Part shown: in pieces, positions 43,066 to 53,865 of the stretch
Layout of the letters: each line of letters opens with the position of its first letter
How positions within the stretch are numbered: position 1 is the stretch's first letter
Assembly: GCA_030272585.1 (NCBI GenBank)
Contig: BSYQ01000013.1
Span: 1,674,001 to 1,738,000 of the forward strand
Direction of reading: 5' to 3'
Length of the DNA: 64,000 nucleotides
Source of the DNA: Bryopsis sp. KO-2023
Taxonomy: Eukaryota > Chlorophyta > Ulvophyceae > Bryopsidales > Bryopsidaceae
The notes under the pieces: model-generated
The model's database searches: none
Told to the model about the DNA's origin: nothing
The model's input: only the letters and a program-made list of their open reading frames with translations
Translations under genes and position numbers: made by a program

Positions 43066-44584
43066 GAAAACGCATTCGGCGCAACTACTAAAAAGTGTTA
43101 CGACGAAATTACCCCAGTTCACGACCAAGGTAAACAAGTCGGACTGTGCCGACTTAAGACGGTCGCATCAAAAACTCGGTATAGAAACACTCGCGCTCTG
43201 AAACTATCGTCACCCAAGAAGTCGGCTAAGACCAGTCGCACTAACGAACACTGCAATCCTAGAGTCACAGTCTCGAACCCCTCTAATAACGAAAGGCCTA
43301 AGACCAGGCACTTGAAAGTAAGACGAGTCGAAGTCAAAGGAGACACCCGCTAAGAGGGACTTGCTCCTGCGACTAAGACAAAAGGTGGAGTTCCCCAGAG
43401 GGTGGTCGCTAAGAGACCATGGCCTAGGGAGACTCTGAAAACCGACCTGGAGAAGGGAGAAACTAAACACAAGAAAACACTCAGAGGAGAGGGCAGCTCC
43501 TCTGAGTGGAGAAACTAAACACAAGGAGACACTCAGAGGAGAGGGCAGCTCCTCTGAGTGGAAAAACTCCTAAGGGAGGGACAGCACCCTTATCCCTTTT
43601 ACTTCCAGACTTATAATACTTCAGAAAACACCCTATTTTACTCTAGTACTTCCAGAAATTCTACTGCACTTTCAGAGATACTTAATCTAACTTCAGAACT
43701 TTCAGAAACACTTAATCTAACTTCAGAACTTTCAGAAACACTTAATCTAACATCAGAACTTTCAGAAGGATAGAGGAAATCTTCAGTGATTTCCTTATTC
43801 ACACCCACACCCACACACATATATACTTTGCAAGAAAATGTTTACAGAAAAAGAGAAGGGATGGTGTATCCCACAGAAAAACAGTAGTACATATCCTTGG
43901 GTATGTTTATTAATCGATCGAAGTTATACCTCGTCCGAATTAGATTTCCCGTGCGGATCCGATAGCTAATCTTTTCCACGTCCGATTCAGAGCTTCAGTA
44001 AACTTTTAATAAACTTCCGAGGGGGTATACTGCCGAGGTTTCAGAAACTTAGTTATCCGTAGAAAACTTCGCTCTATTTTTATACTCGCAGCCAGTTCTA
44101 GTGCCAACACACATGTGTTGGCTGCGAGTTCGACGTCACAGCGAGGGTCGCTTAGCGACTCGACTGAAAGCTGTATAGATCGTCTTAAAGATCTTGTTTC
44201 GTAGTGAGCTATATTCTATGCGTTGTATTCCATCGTGTTTTCGCTGGCTCCTTGTTTTCCCAGCTGCACGTTTCGTAGAAGTCATACCTCGGATATCACA
44301 GAGTGACAGTGCCGACAGTAAGACTGCTAATACTCTGCGCTGCCATGGGTTGGCGTGCCAGCTATTCGATATCCTCCAGCGCATCGATATACAACTTTTC
44401 CTACGTCGTCGACCTCGTCAGGAGTTGAACCCAACGTGCGAACCACCAGGTCTCACATAGAGCAGCGCGTAATACGACTGTTTATCAGTGTGAGCTGGTG
44501 AGTTCCGTTCATCCGAATTAACATCGGAATAATTGTGACATTTCGTGGCAGTACATCTGCCATGTTCTTTCTAGCTCCGTCACA
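43066..44584. repeat. Right LTR
   Basis: Matches 36424-37976 apart from one fewer 52-bp unit (34 bp net) but lacks the first 11 bases (TGTGACGATCC) of the left copy at its inner edge, where the sequence instead reads GCTCCGAAACCA before GAAAACGC. Confidence 0.9.
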
Positions 44585-45241
44585 GTTGTCCCTTCTTTGC
44601 CGAGGCCTTGCCCTGTCCTCTCGCACTCGACCAAGGTTTCCAGGTTTCAGATCGAAAAGGGAGGGTTTCTTTCTTGAGATCTACATCTCCTCTTTTCCCT
44701 CTTTTTACTCGACTTGCGCACACCCAAGCGCCTGATAAAAACACACTGCAGCGTTTGGTTCTCCATAGCACAGTTGTGACAATGAAGTTTCGGAACTCAA
44801 CCAGTTGCAGGGAAGGCAGATGCACGTGCGGAAACATGGTGATACATGTATCTCAAAGCATGAACTCCAGAAACTGCTGCCGAGAACGCTGCTTGAAAAA
44901 CAGAGTGTGCGCGAACTCGAGTTCGCGGAGCTCCGCAACACGGAGTTCTGCCCGTCAGCTTTCGCAAACAACACAGCCCGCGGTCGTGGTACATGTTGTG
45001 TTGGTTTTGTGTGTATTTGTTTGGGCGTTTCGACAATGAGTGCCACAGAGGCGTTAGAACGCTTAGGAGCCATACAAAAGCACGTTTGACATTTTCACAC
45101 TCCTTCTGCTCGCAAAAACAACACCTGCAGGTAGGGTGTCACGCCAGAGAGAGAGAGAGGCTGTGCGCTTTTCTGAGCAGTCTCACGACGAGCGCATACG
45201 CTTTTAACGAGCTCTCATTTGTTGGTCCTCCAGGAAAGTCC

Positions 45242-48200
45242 ATGAACGAGCAACAAGTTCACGGAAAAGCATTCGACAGCATGAAGTCAGAGGTAAGGAA
45301 ACACATCTTGCGGGTGTAACACTGCGGAAAGGAGGTGTCGCTCTAAGAGTCCGAACTCAAAGCAGCAAGCATATTGTGACGGGTGTTGGGCATGCATCCT
45401 GACAGCAACCCTAAAATTGGGTTTCTTGTGTTGGGTGACTGTGTGATGGAGTGTTGGTTTGGTTGCTGCAAAATGGAGGAGGACTTTCCCTTCATGGAGT
45501 GCATGTATAATATTGAGATGTACTCCAAAATTTTGCATGTTGCTTGTGTCAGACTGGGAAGATATTTGCATGCATGCATGACATGTTTGCATGCCTTTTA
45601 TTATGTTGAGAGCCATGTAATATTTTTTTGCAAAATCTTTTAAATACAGTGGTATTGAGGTGCTGAGGCTCTCTTATTTGTGTGTGATATTGAAATAGAT
45701 GCCTGTCTGCTTCCCGGCACTTCGCTTAGCGAAGTCGCTCGGGAGGAGACTAAAGAAATTGTTCGGGAAGGCCCCACCACCACCACCAAGATCTGATGTG
45801 GCCACAATTGGGTCATCAGGGAGAAGCTACTGTTTCCTCGACCAAAATGTAAGAAATTGAACCATTATTTTGAAGTAACTTCAAGCCATTCTTGGAATAT
45901 GTTTGAACAATCAGTAAACTTGTTTATAACCTCAGCTCTGCAGGTTGCGATTTTATTGTTTTCATTCTATTATGGGATGTCTGGTCAGTATTGTGCTATT
46001 TATCTTTTAAGAAAGGGTACTTTTCTATTGCTTTTGATACTTTTGGGGGAACCTGATACATATGTTCTAATCAAGAAACGGCATTGATTCAACCCCCCAC
46101 ATCAAATATGTTTCGGGTTGGATTAGCTTTTGTTTTGGAATTTTGAAGTTCTACTTTTTCTGTTTTCTTTTTTCCTGAATTATAGACGATGGAGGGTGAC
46201 ATGCCAACATGGCATTCGGGTATCTTTCTTCCTCCTCCTCCTCCTCCTGCACACAAGGTTTACCAAGGGCATGATGTGAGTTTTCTTTGCTCGTTTTTCC
46301 ATATCTTTTGCCATTGATCGATGCTGTCATTGTGTTCCTCATGTTTGTTTGGTTTTTTTTTCTGTCAATTGTAGTGGAGTCTTAGAGCACTGCCCAGCAT
46401 CAGAAGAAGCCCAATACCAGGTACTAGTTGGGTGGCAAGCCAGAGAAACAGCTCTACATAACTGCTCGAAAGAAAAATGAATCCTCAAATTGAGCTCGAT
46501 AATTCGTAACTCTTCATCCAGCTCCTTCTTCATGATCGAGAGTCTTTTAAACTGAGAGAGTCTTATAGATGAACATAGTCCTTGCTTTTTGCCAATTGAG
46601 GTGCAAGGAGGACCAGTGAGATTCGTGATTGACAAAATTCTCTTCAATTTTCAGGATGTGGGAATGGACCGCAAAATCGACCATCGGCCTTCAGGCACCA
46701 CCAACCCGAGTCCCTTCCACAGCCTTTCAAAACCACTCCCTTCAGCTTCAACAGTGAAGAAGCTTCCACCCCTCTTGCCAAGGACCAGCCTGCTCCGAAT
46801 GAAACGCATCTCCAGGCAGCCTCAGGTATGTATCCAAAGGGTTATTGATACATAAAACAGTGGAAGGGACTATTATTTTTTTCATGTCAGTAATTGATAG
46901 TCTCACACAATGAAGAGAACATGAATCAGCTCCTCCAGTGGGCATTTTTCACCACTTAATGAATTTCACACAATAATAATGAAGAATGTGTCGACAAATG
47001 CCCCTGCAAAACCCCAGGAAGAGGTTCTTCTTACTTGTACCACCACAACTTTGATTTGCAATGAACCGTTTCACTTTCATGGTGTTACCTTGTTCAGCTG
47101 TTGAGGAACTTGGGCTTGTGATAGTAGGTGACCTGATAAAATCTTTTTTTTTTTTGGGTCTTCAGGGCAGCCTGGGCACTATGTTGTGGAGCGAGCCTTG
47201 GAAAGACGCACAGCCATGTGCGAAAAGATTCGTTGCGTTTCAGGCCCAGAATATGCTTGTCAGACTGACAAGAAACCTTTTCGTGATGATGAATCAATGG
47301 TGTCAGGAGCTCCAAACTGTGCTGGGAAATCAACCACATCTGCTTTCGCTGAATGCCCGCCGACACCTACCATTGTGCAACGTAAGGAAAAAAATTTCAT
47401 TTATATATATATTTTATTATTATTTATTATTATTTTTTTTTCACCTGCGTTTGGAAACATAACATCTGAGTAGGCTTATTGGTTTACACCAAGAGTCACA
47501 TGCTCGTATTGAAAAAAACAAATATCGCATGGATCCTTCAGGTCAAGACTACCAACAACAAATAGAATCAAGCAAGATGTTTTCAAAATGGAGGGATTTT
47601 ATTATTAACAAGAAAAGCCTTATTTTTTTTTATGAAAACTTTGGCTTACGTTCAAGTGTATGTGGTCAGGTCCCATCAATGACCATGATGTAGAGCAGAA
47701 ACACTGCACTACCACAGATCCAGACCATGGGGACCAAAGCAAATCCAAACCTCATATCTGCCCTGAAGTCTCACTGCCAGCGACATCGATGGCAGCTCCA
47801 TCCCTGGCTTTGGGTGTAGCTCAGCAGGCTGCAGCTCCAATCTCAATCGCATCTCCAGTCGAAAAACCACTTCGAATGGCCAGTGGAGTCCCGCCGCCTC
47901 CTCCACTGAGGGCTGCTCCAAAAGGGATCCCACCCCCCCCTCCGAGAAGACTGAAAACCATGCTGCAGATTCGCCACCAATCCTCCGTGAGTATTGACAC
48001 ACTACAAACCCCTGTTGATTTCGACACCCTCTTCAATTTCCAGGTTTTAAAAGAGAACATATGTAGGCCTCAGTATCTTTTGTTTTATTCCAAGAAGTGT
48101 TTCATGGATATTTTAGGTAGTCGACACCTTCCAGAAATACGTTCGCGGAGGAAAGCAGTTGGCTGCATCAACAAAGCCAGCAAAAATCACCACCATGACA

Positions 48201-49431
48201 TCCATTGGACTGATTGACGAGCTGGAGTCACGGAGCCCTTATAAGAAGAAAATACAAGAGGAAATTGTGACTTCTCAGGCGATGCTCCAGGATCTGGCAG
48301 AAAAAATAAGGACAAAGAAACACACGAAAATGAGCGACCTGATTTCTTTTGTCGATAACGTCAATTCAGAGTTGGCCAAACTTACCGACGAAGGTCAGGT
48401 GTTGAGGTCCTTCGAATCCTGGCCTACCGAGCGGTATGAGCAGATGCAAGAGTCGGTCAAACTCTTCCAAGACCTAATGGAAATGAAGAAGAGGTTGAGC
48501 TCGTGGCAAACTGGATTGCGAACGGCATCTGAGGATCTTAATGGGATGGAGAAGCTAACGGTACAGAAATCAATTCGTAAGAATCACATTCTAAAAGCAA
48601 ATGTTTTCGGCCTGATTGATTCCGAGGTATTGGATGAGAAACAATCCAGCAGCTGATTTCCTATCGGCAACACCAAGTATGCATCCACAAATCAAAAGAA
48701 AGAATCTATACTTGCATTATGTGTCATTACTTGCATTATGTGTTTTAAGTTCTTAGATTGAAATCAATCACATGAAAACAAAGAGTTTATTTTACAACTG
48801 TCAGGCTGTGACACTTTATTGTGGTTTGGATTGCAGACCGCCTCGATACAAAAGCTGGACAAAATGCAACAACAGGAAGTTCAACTGGCCGAGAAATTTT
48901 CCAAAGCAGGCCTGCCATGGAAAAATGGCATTTGGAAGGAGGTCCGGATCAGCTCGCTCACACTCCTTTCCATCTACCTGACCGTTGCATTGAGCCGAGC
49001 AAAAGGAGATGTGGCGAGTTCGACACGGGTCGCTCTTTTGAAGGGTACGTGAAAAAAAACACCAAAAAAAACAGTAACAACTGAAACACTACTATGAAAA
49101 ATAATTATATATACAAAAACATATATATTTATATTTATTATATATATATATATATTTTTTTCGCGTGCTGTGCGATGCCTGAAAAGTTGTTTGAAGTTTT
49201 TTTTCCCTCCGTGTCGGCGATTAATTCACCCCAGGTTAATTATGAATCCTTGATGAAGTAATTGATTTTTAATTCCAGCTCTGGACTGATGTTGAAAGAA
49301 GTGTCATTTCAGGAGCGATCTTATACACGTACACTATCCAAGGATTCGTGGGAGGCCTTGACGCAAAATGCCGCGCTCTATTCGATCAACTGATCGAGTT
49401 GAGTGAGGCAAACCTGCAGCCCCTGAATTAG
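45242..49431 (+). CDS. CHUP1-like actin-regulatory protein
   Basis: Ten exons join in phase to about 604 residues: 45242-45292, 45699-45848, 46186-46275, 46375-46420, 46655-46825, 47166-47381, 47670-47986, 48117-48560, 48837-49044, 49313-49431, stop TAG. The first half is disordered with polyproline (KAPPPPPRSD, LPPPPPPAHK, SGVPPPPPLRAAPKGIPPPP). The second half matches the CHUP1 C-terminal helical domain: IGLIDELESRSPYKKKIQEE, SDLISFVDNVNSELAKL, SFESWPTERYEQMQE, and the ending IQGFVGGLDAKCRALFDQL. Plant CHUP1 sits on the chloroplast envelope and polymerises actin to move chloroplasts in response to light; the polyproline binds profilin. No N-terminal hydrophobic anchor or coiled coil is seen, so the N-terminus may be incomplete or differ. 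The start ATG is tentative; an upstream ATG frame at about 45036 could be an earlier exon. Confidence 0.75.
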
Positions 49432-49767
49432 CTAGTTAATACTCTATAGAGTAGTTTTTTTTTTTTAGGTTTTTGAGTGATTGTGGGGCAATAGGCCCTG
49501 ATTGTGGTTGGCCTCCCCTTTTTTCTGACCATAATTTTGCCCAGGGGGTTTCGGGAGGTTTACCCCTGGGAACTAGAGACAAAAAAAATTGTAAAATAGT
49601 TTATTATTATTTGAAGGGCTCTGAAATGTTTGCGAGTACAAAACACAACTTCAAAAATATAGCTATGTTGGAGAACTATGGGGTTTATGGATGATTAAGA
49701 AAAACGGATCAGGAAAAATAACCTGAAAAAGAACGAAACATGAATCGGAAAAAGAATACACACTCAC

Positions 49768-50304
49768 CTCCAGAATTTCAATCCACAGCCTCCATCGACC
49801 TTTGCAATTATCGTTTCTCCTGAGCACCCAGCAAAAATTACTCAGGAAACTTGTGAATGAAATTGAAACAGAGAAACGCATTTGTTCTGGATAGCATTTT
49901 CTCTGTTCTAAGGATTTTTTTTGGTAATTCATCAACACTAGCATAATTATTATGCTATAGTTTGAAATTAAAAAAAAAAAAAAAAAAAGTTCGCCAGGAT
50001 CAAGGTCCGTTGTTTTGTTGCTACCTCTTAAGAGACCTTTTTGGATAGCGAGAGATTCTTCCACTTGGGATGCCAGCAAGATGGAATTTTTTTTTTTTGC
50101 CATTTTTTCAGTTTGTGGTTCTGAAAGTTGAATGCTGATGTTTTGTGTTACCTGCTGAGATCATGCGGGCATCGTTCCTGAAATGTGACTGTAACCCCCC
50201 CCATAGGTATGGGCGTACTCATCTAACCGAAGTTCTGCAATACTTCTTGCCTGCAGGGCAAGGAAAAATAGAGTCACTAGAAAAATGAACAGCCTGTATC
50301 CCAT
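49768..50304 (-). CDS. Possible small secreted-protein gene
   Basis: ATG at 50304 opens a frame with a clear signal-peptide pattern (MGYRLFIFLVTLFFLALQAR). Read straight through it ends at 50161 (TGA) as a 47-residue peptide. Two further minus-strand stretches look coding: about 50155-49990 (ISIQLSEPQTEKMAKKK and ASQVEESLAIQKGLLRG) and 49902-49768 (SFTSFLSNFCWVLRRNDNCK, donor GTGAGT). Whether these splice together is unclear. A poly-T run follows the middle stretch. It is convergent with the CHUP1-like gene. No family recognised. Confidence 0.35.
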
Positions 50305-50615
50305 TCTTAAAAAACCTCCCATAAATAATTCTTCACAGGAATGCAGCAAGAAAAAAAAAATGTTTGATGATCGAGGAAATCGCACCCTGAGTAAATCTAT
50401 TCAGATGTTCAGATGCTCATGTGTGAAAACTGACAAGTGGAAAAAAAAAACTCTTGGCCATAAGCTGATGCACTCAGAACAATATCAAATATTGTCAGCA
50501 CCCTGCATAGTACTGTACTCGAACCTGCAACGTGACACACAACGTGATGTACGACAAGCTACGCGTAATGTAACGCGAAGTAGCGTAACGCTCAGGTTTC
50601 GTTAGTTCCTGGAGG

Positions 50616-50625
50616 TATATAAAAG
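50616..50625 (+). promoter_or_regulatory. TATA-like element upstream of the tRNA-like gene
   Basis: TATATAAAAG lies about 20-30 bp upstream of the tRNA-like sequence, the position used by TATA-like elements of plant tRNA genes. No protein-coding frame starts just downstream on this strand. Confidence 0.5.
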
Positions 50626-50645
50626 ACGAGCTCTCAAATTTGACG

Positions 50646-50736
50646 GGATGGGTAGTTCAGTCTGGTCAGAACGCCGCATTCCACGGATTCGTTCGTCATA
50701 TCGCGGAGGTCGTGGGTTCGACTCCCACCCCATCCC
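50646..50736 (+). tRNA. tRNA-like gene with interrupted anticodon arm
   Basis: The acceptor stem is perfect (GGATGGG with CCCATCC), then T8, A9, a D arm of GTTC/GAAC with GG in the loop, and a perfect T arm (GTGGG, loop TTCGACT, CCCAC). Both internal Pol III boxes are canonical (TAGTTCAGTCTGG and GGTTCGACTCC). Between the D arm and the 5-base variable loop there are about 33 bases instead of 17: CCGC and GCGG can pair as the outer anticodon stem, leaving about 16 extra bases, probably an intron. The anticodon could be CCA (Trp) with an intron after it, or CAT (Met) with an oddly placed one; position 31-39 is then mismatched. A tRNA-derived SINE head or pseudogene is possible. Confidence 0.6.
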
Positions 50737-51042
50737 CCAACCTTTGATCGTCTCCTCGTAAGGGTCTGACAATGAACAATTTTGAAAAGAATATGTATTT
50801 TTCATTTTGAAGAAAAAAGTTCCCCCTTCTGGGGGCTGCCTGAAACAAAATAAAATTCATGCAGTTCGCTTGGATTCTCATTGTTTCATTTTGTTTCTAA
50901 AGAGGAGGGGGGGGAGGGGTCGTGCTTGAACGAAATTGGAAATTGAAATTGGAGGGGTGCTACCCCCAGAAACCCACCACCACCCCACTGACTGACTTGC
51001 ACAAGACTCAGGTGATCATATTTTAAAAAATTCAACACCTTT

Positions 51043-51231
51043 TCAGTCAGCCACACCCGCCTGCAAGAACAGGAAATGACTATCTATATTGTGGATACAG
51101 CCTACAGCAGCTTCTTTCGACAGCATCCAGCTGCTCCTTCTCAACCTACAATTCCCCCAGTTTCTATCCTCGCAGACAATCCATCCTGTCGAGCTGTTTT
51201 GATCGGATGAGAAGTCTCTGGGGTCACTCAT
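51043..51231 (-). CDS. Uncharacterised short frame or exon
   Basis: The minus frame starts with ATG at 51231 and runs 62 codons, with segments such as FSSDQNSSTGWIVCEDRNWG. The ATG overlaps the stop of the frame upstream (ATGA). It could be a separate exon joined by splicing to 51232-51510 or a separate small protein. No family recognised. Confidence 0.35.
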   Translation of the reverse strand: MSDPRDFSSDQNSSTGWIVCEDRNWGNCRLRRSSWMLSKEAAVGCIHNIDSHFLFLQAGVAD

Positions 51232-51492
51232 TTTTCAGCAGCAACGACAAAGGACTTTCCTTCAAACACAATATTCACCCCACATGACAATTCCCAGTTG
51301 TTTTTTGTTGGAAATTCACTCGCTTGTCCAGGGCTGTACGAATCCTCTTTGTTACAGCCACCAGTATCCATTGTCCAGAGAGCCCACACAAAAAAATCCG
51401 TTCGAGCAAAACTAATGGCTCCCAATGTAACCCATTGCCACACCTGACTTCCAAACTTTGGCCAAAAATTTCCCCCCCTCACCCTCCCTGGA
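51228..51492 (-). CDS. Uncharacterised exon, Trp-rich
   Basis: After a probable 3' splice site (CATCGTCCTGGATCCAG) the minus frame reads on with good composition (FGSQVWQWVTLGAISFARTD, then FVWALWTMDTGGCNKEDSYS) to a TGA at 51228. The T-rich stretch before it on the coding strand is most likely intron, although it would also encode a hydrophobic leader if translated. No family recognised. Confidence 0.4.
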
Positions 51493-51757
51493 TCCAGGAC
51501 GATGAGAATAACCCACCATCCATCCAGGAAAAAAAAAGGAGGAAAAAAAAAAAGACCAACAGTACAATCCACCTAATCAGGCTTTTGTTTGCAACAGTGA
51601 GCACTTGGTAACCCTCAGCCAAAACACACACACATGATTGGTCCAATCATTCGACCACAGTTTCCCCCCCACTCCACTCACACATCCAAAACCAACCAAA
51701 ACGCACGCATAAATTCCACCAAATCCGACACCCCCCATTTCACCAATCCCCCTCCGT

Positions 51758-53281
51758 TTAGTAAACCCTGTAAGGCTTGCCCATCGAAGTTTTGACGAAC
51801 AAAACCTTGACGTTCTGCCAGTTCTTTTTCAAAAGCGACACCAAGAAATTGACGCTGTACACGATGTTGGTACGGATCTGGGCCTCGTCCATTTCCACGT
51901 TTGCGACGGCCACGGCCATACAGAGCACCTTTTTCAATTGGAACTTGATGGCAGCTTTCACTTCGTCGGCTTGCTCGGTGAGGCCTCGGCCGTGGGAAAC
52001 AGGGGTTGGAAACTTACCGGCCTTAGTCAGACCGGGTCCCAACAATCTGGGGATTTGCTTGATGACGGGCTCAGATGCCATGAAAGCGTGGTATTGCTTG
52101 GCTGTTAAAAAAAAAAAAAACATGTGATGCAGCCCAGAAGTTATCTAGAGAACTCCCCCTATGTATATATGTATTGTGTATGCAAGAGTTGATGGAAATA
52201 AAAAGCATCAAGAAAATGAAAGAATCCGTGGAGTAATTCTGACTGCTCGGAGTTTTGGTGATTCGTTAGGGGCAACCCCTAATATGAAAAATGTCGGAAC
52301 AAAAACTGAGGTGATTAGTCAACCTCAAAACCGAGTCGATCAAAATCCTCCCCCTCAAATAGACACTGAAGCAACGATCAATCAACATCCCAAACACCAA
52401 ATAAAAAGAAAATTGCATCATCGCCAACCCCCAAGAAAATATCTCATCAATCGCATGCATCTCTATTCAAAATTTCATTTCTGGTCGATCGGCAACACTT
52501 TTCCCCGGCAACCACGCACTCACCCAACTTTTTCACCAGCTTCTTGTTTTTGTTCAGCTTTTTCAGGTCTTCCACGGAGCGGAAATCCATCCCGATAGCC
52601 TCCGCCTCTTCGCAATGCTTGACATCGCCCAAGACGCAGATCTTGAGTTTGGGCCTGGGGATGTGTGGCAATTTCACGGTACCTGAGAAACGCTTATCTT
52701 TCTGGGGATCGTAGTTCTTGAGTCCGATCTGGAGCTCGATGCTCTCCGTGAATTTACGTTGTTTGGTTTTGCTGTCCTCCATCATCCCTATGAACAATAA
52801 ATAGATGGGGTTCAGGATTGAAATTAAAAAGAAGAGCTCCACCCAACCCCCCCCCCCCTCCCCCCAACACACACACACACACATAGCATATTGTGTCGCA
52901 GCCCCAGTGGAAAAAGCGAAATCTGTCAGCTGTGGCAAATTTAGTGATATATATAGTTCTGATAAGTTAACAAAAAAGAAACAGTTTTTAAACATGTTTT
53001 TCCAATTCCTCTGCATTGCTGCATAAACCCGATGAACACAAATAGAAGGCCAGGTTTTGTCATGAATTCGTCTTCCAGAGGGAAAGGCAACTCCAGAAAA
53101 AAAAAACCAGCAACGCTTGCGCGGGACGAGCCTGACGATCCAGCGGAGGATGGTGCCCTGGTTTGATCGCATTTACCCGCGACCAGCCGCCAACGAGAGC
53201 CACTTGCTGTCAGGAGCGACTTTCGCACCGACCCTCACCTTGAATTGCCTCCTGCAGTGTGTCCGCTGAAATTTTCGCCAT
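51758..53281 (-). CDS. RPL10A: 60S ribosomal protein L10a (uL1)
   Basis: Three minus-strand exons join in phase: 53281-53239 ([14 protein letters not shown]), 52787-52524 and 52101-51758, giving 216 residues and ending in TAA, the family's usual length. Diagnostic segments are [88 protein letters not shown] and the C-terminal [16 protein letters not shown] with [10 protein letters not shown]. uL1 forms the mobile L1 stalk of the large subunit at the E site. The introns have long pyrimidine tracts, one with a C run and CACACA. It is divergent from the Cys-rich gene, with about 585 bp between starts. Confidence 0.97.
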
Positions 53282-53865
53282 CTTTGCTCGACGCTCAGCT
53301 ACCTCTCAACGACTCTACGCTCCTTTGCAGCTGTCTAGGCAAACGGTACAACTGCTCGGTGGTTTTTGTATTCGTACGGTGGCTGGGGGTTTCCCCAGTC
53401 AGACAACATCACGTGAGCAAATTCCGATTCAATCGATCAATTCGACTCCATCATTTGCGGCTTCTCCCTGCAGTTCCAGCACTTTGCCAGAAACTGTGCT
53501 AGCTTTTGCAGTCGACAGTTGAGACGCCCATCGAAGAACTTCGCGGTGTTTGTTTGAAATTGGAAACCTTTTCATATGGAGGCTCGTATCCCCACATCCC
53601 GCACCGCGCCGCTATAAACCCCGCAGCGATGTGCCTGACGCGACGGCCTTCGCAGTTTCTGCACACACACGTCCAATCGCACCCACTCGTGACCTCCCCT
53701 TTATCAAAAAGGTAACGCTCGGTGTATTTTCCTTTTCCTCGAAACTGCTTCTCGAGATCGACCGTGAACTCGTCGCTGCGTGCTGAGTTTTCCATGCCCT
53801 GTCTTCTGTGAAACGTCAATTTAACAGAGATTCCAGTTCCGGGCGTCATTCATTATTGGCTCTCG

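Larger units (their letters stand above)
36413..44584. mobile_element. Non-coding LTR retrotransposon (LARD-like), 8.2 kb
   Basis: Two direct repeats of about 1.5 kb (36413-37976 and 43066-44584) flank 5.1 kb with no frame longer than about 107 codons and no gag, protease, reverse transcriptase or integrase motif. A 5-bp target duplication, GTTGT, flanks it (36408-36412, 44585-44589). LTR ends form the inverted repeat TGTGACG/CGTCACA. The LTR copies are nearly identical apart from one fewer 52-bp unit in the right copy, so insertion is recent. Reading minus, TGG follows the end of the first LTR directly (43065 downward), as expected of a primer-binding site, so minus is the more likely sense. 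It must depend on enzymes of an autonomous relative. Confidence 0.85.
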
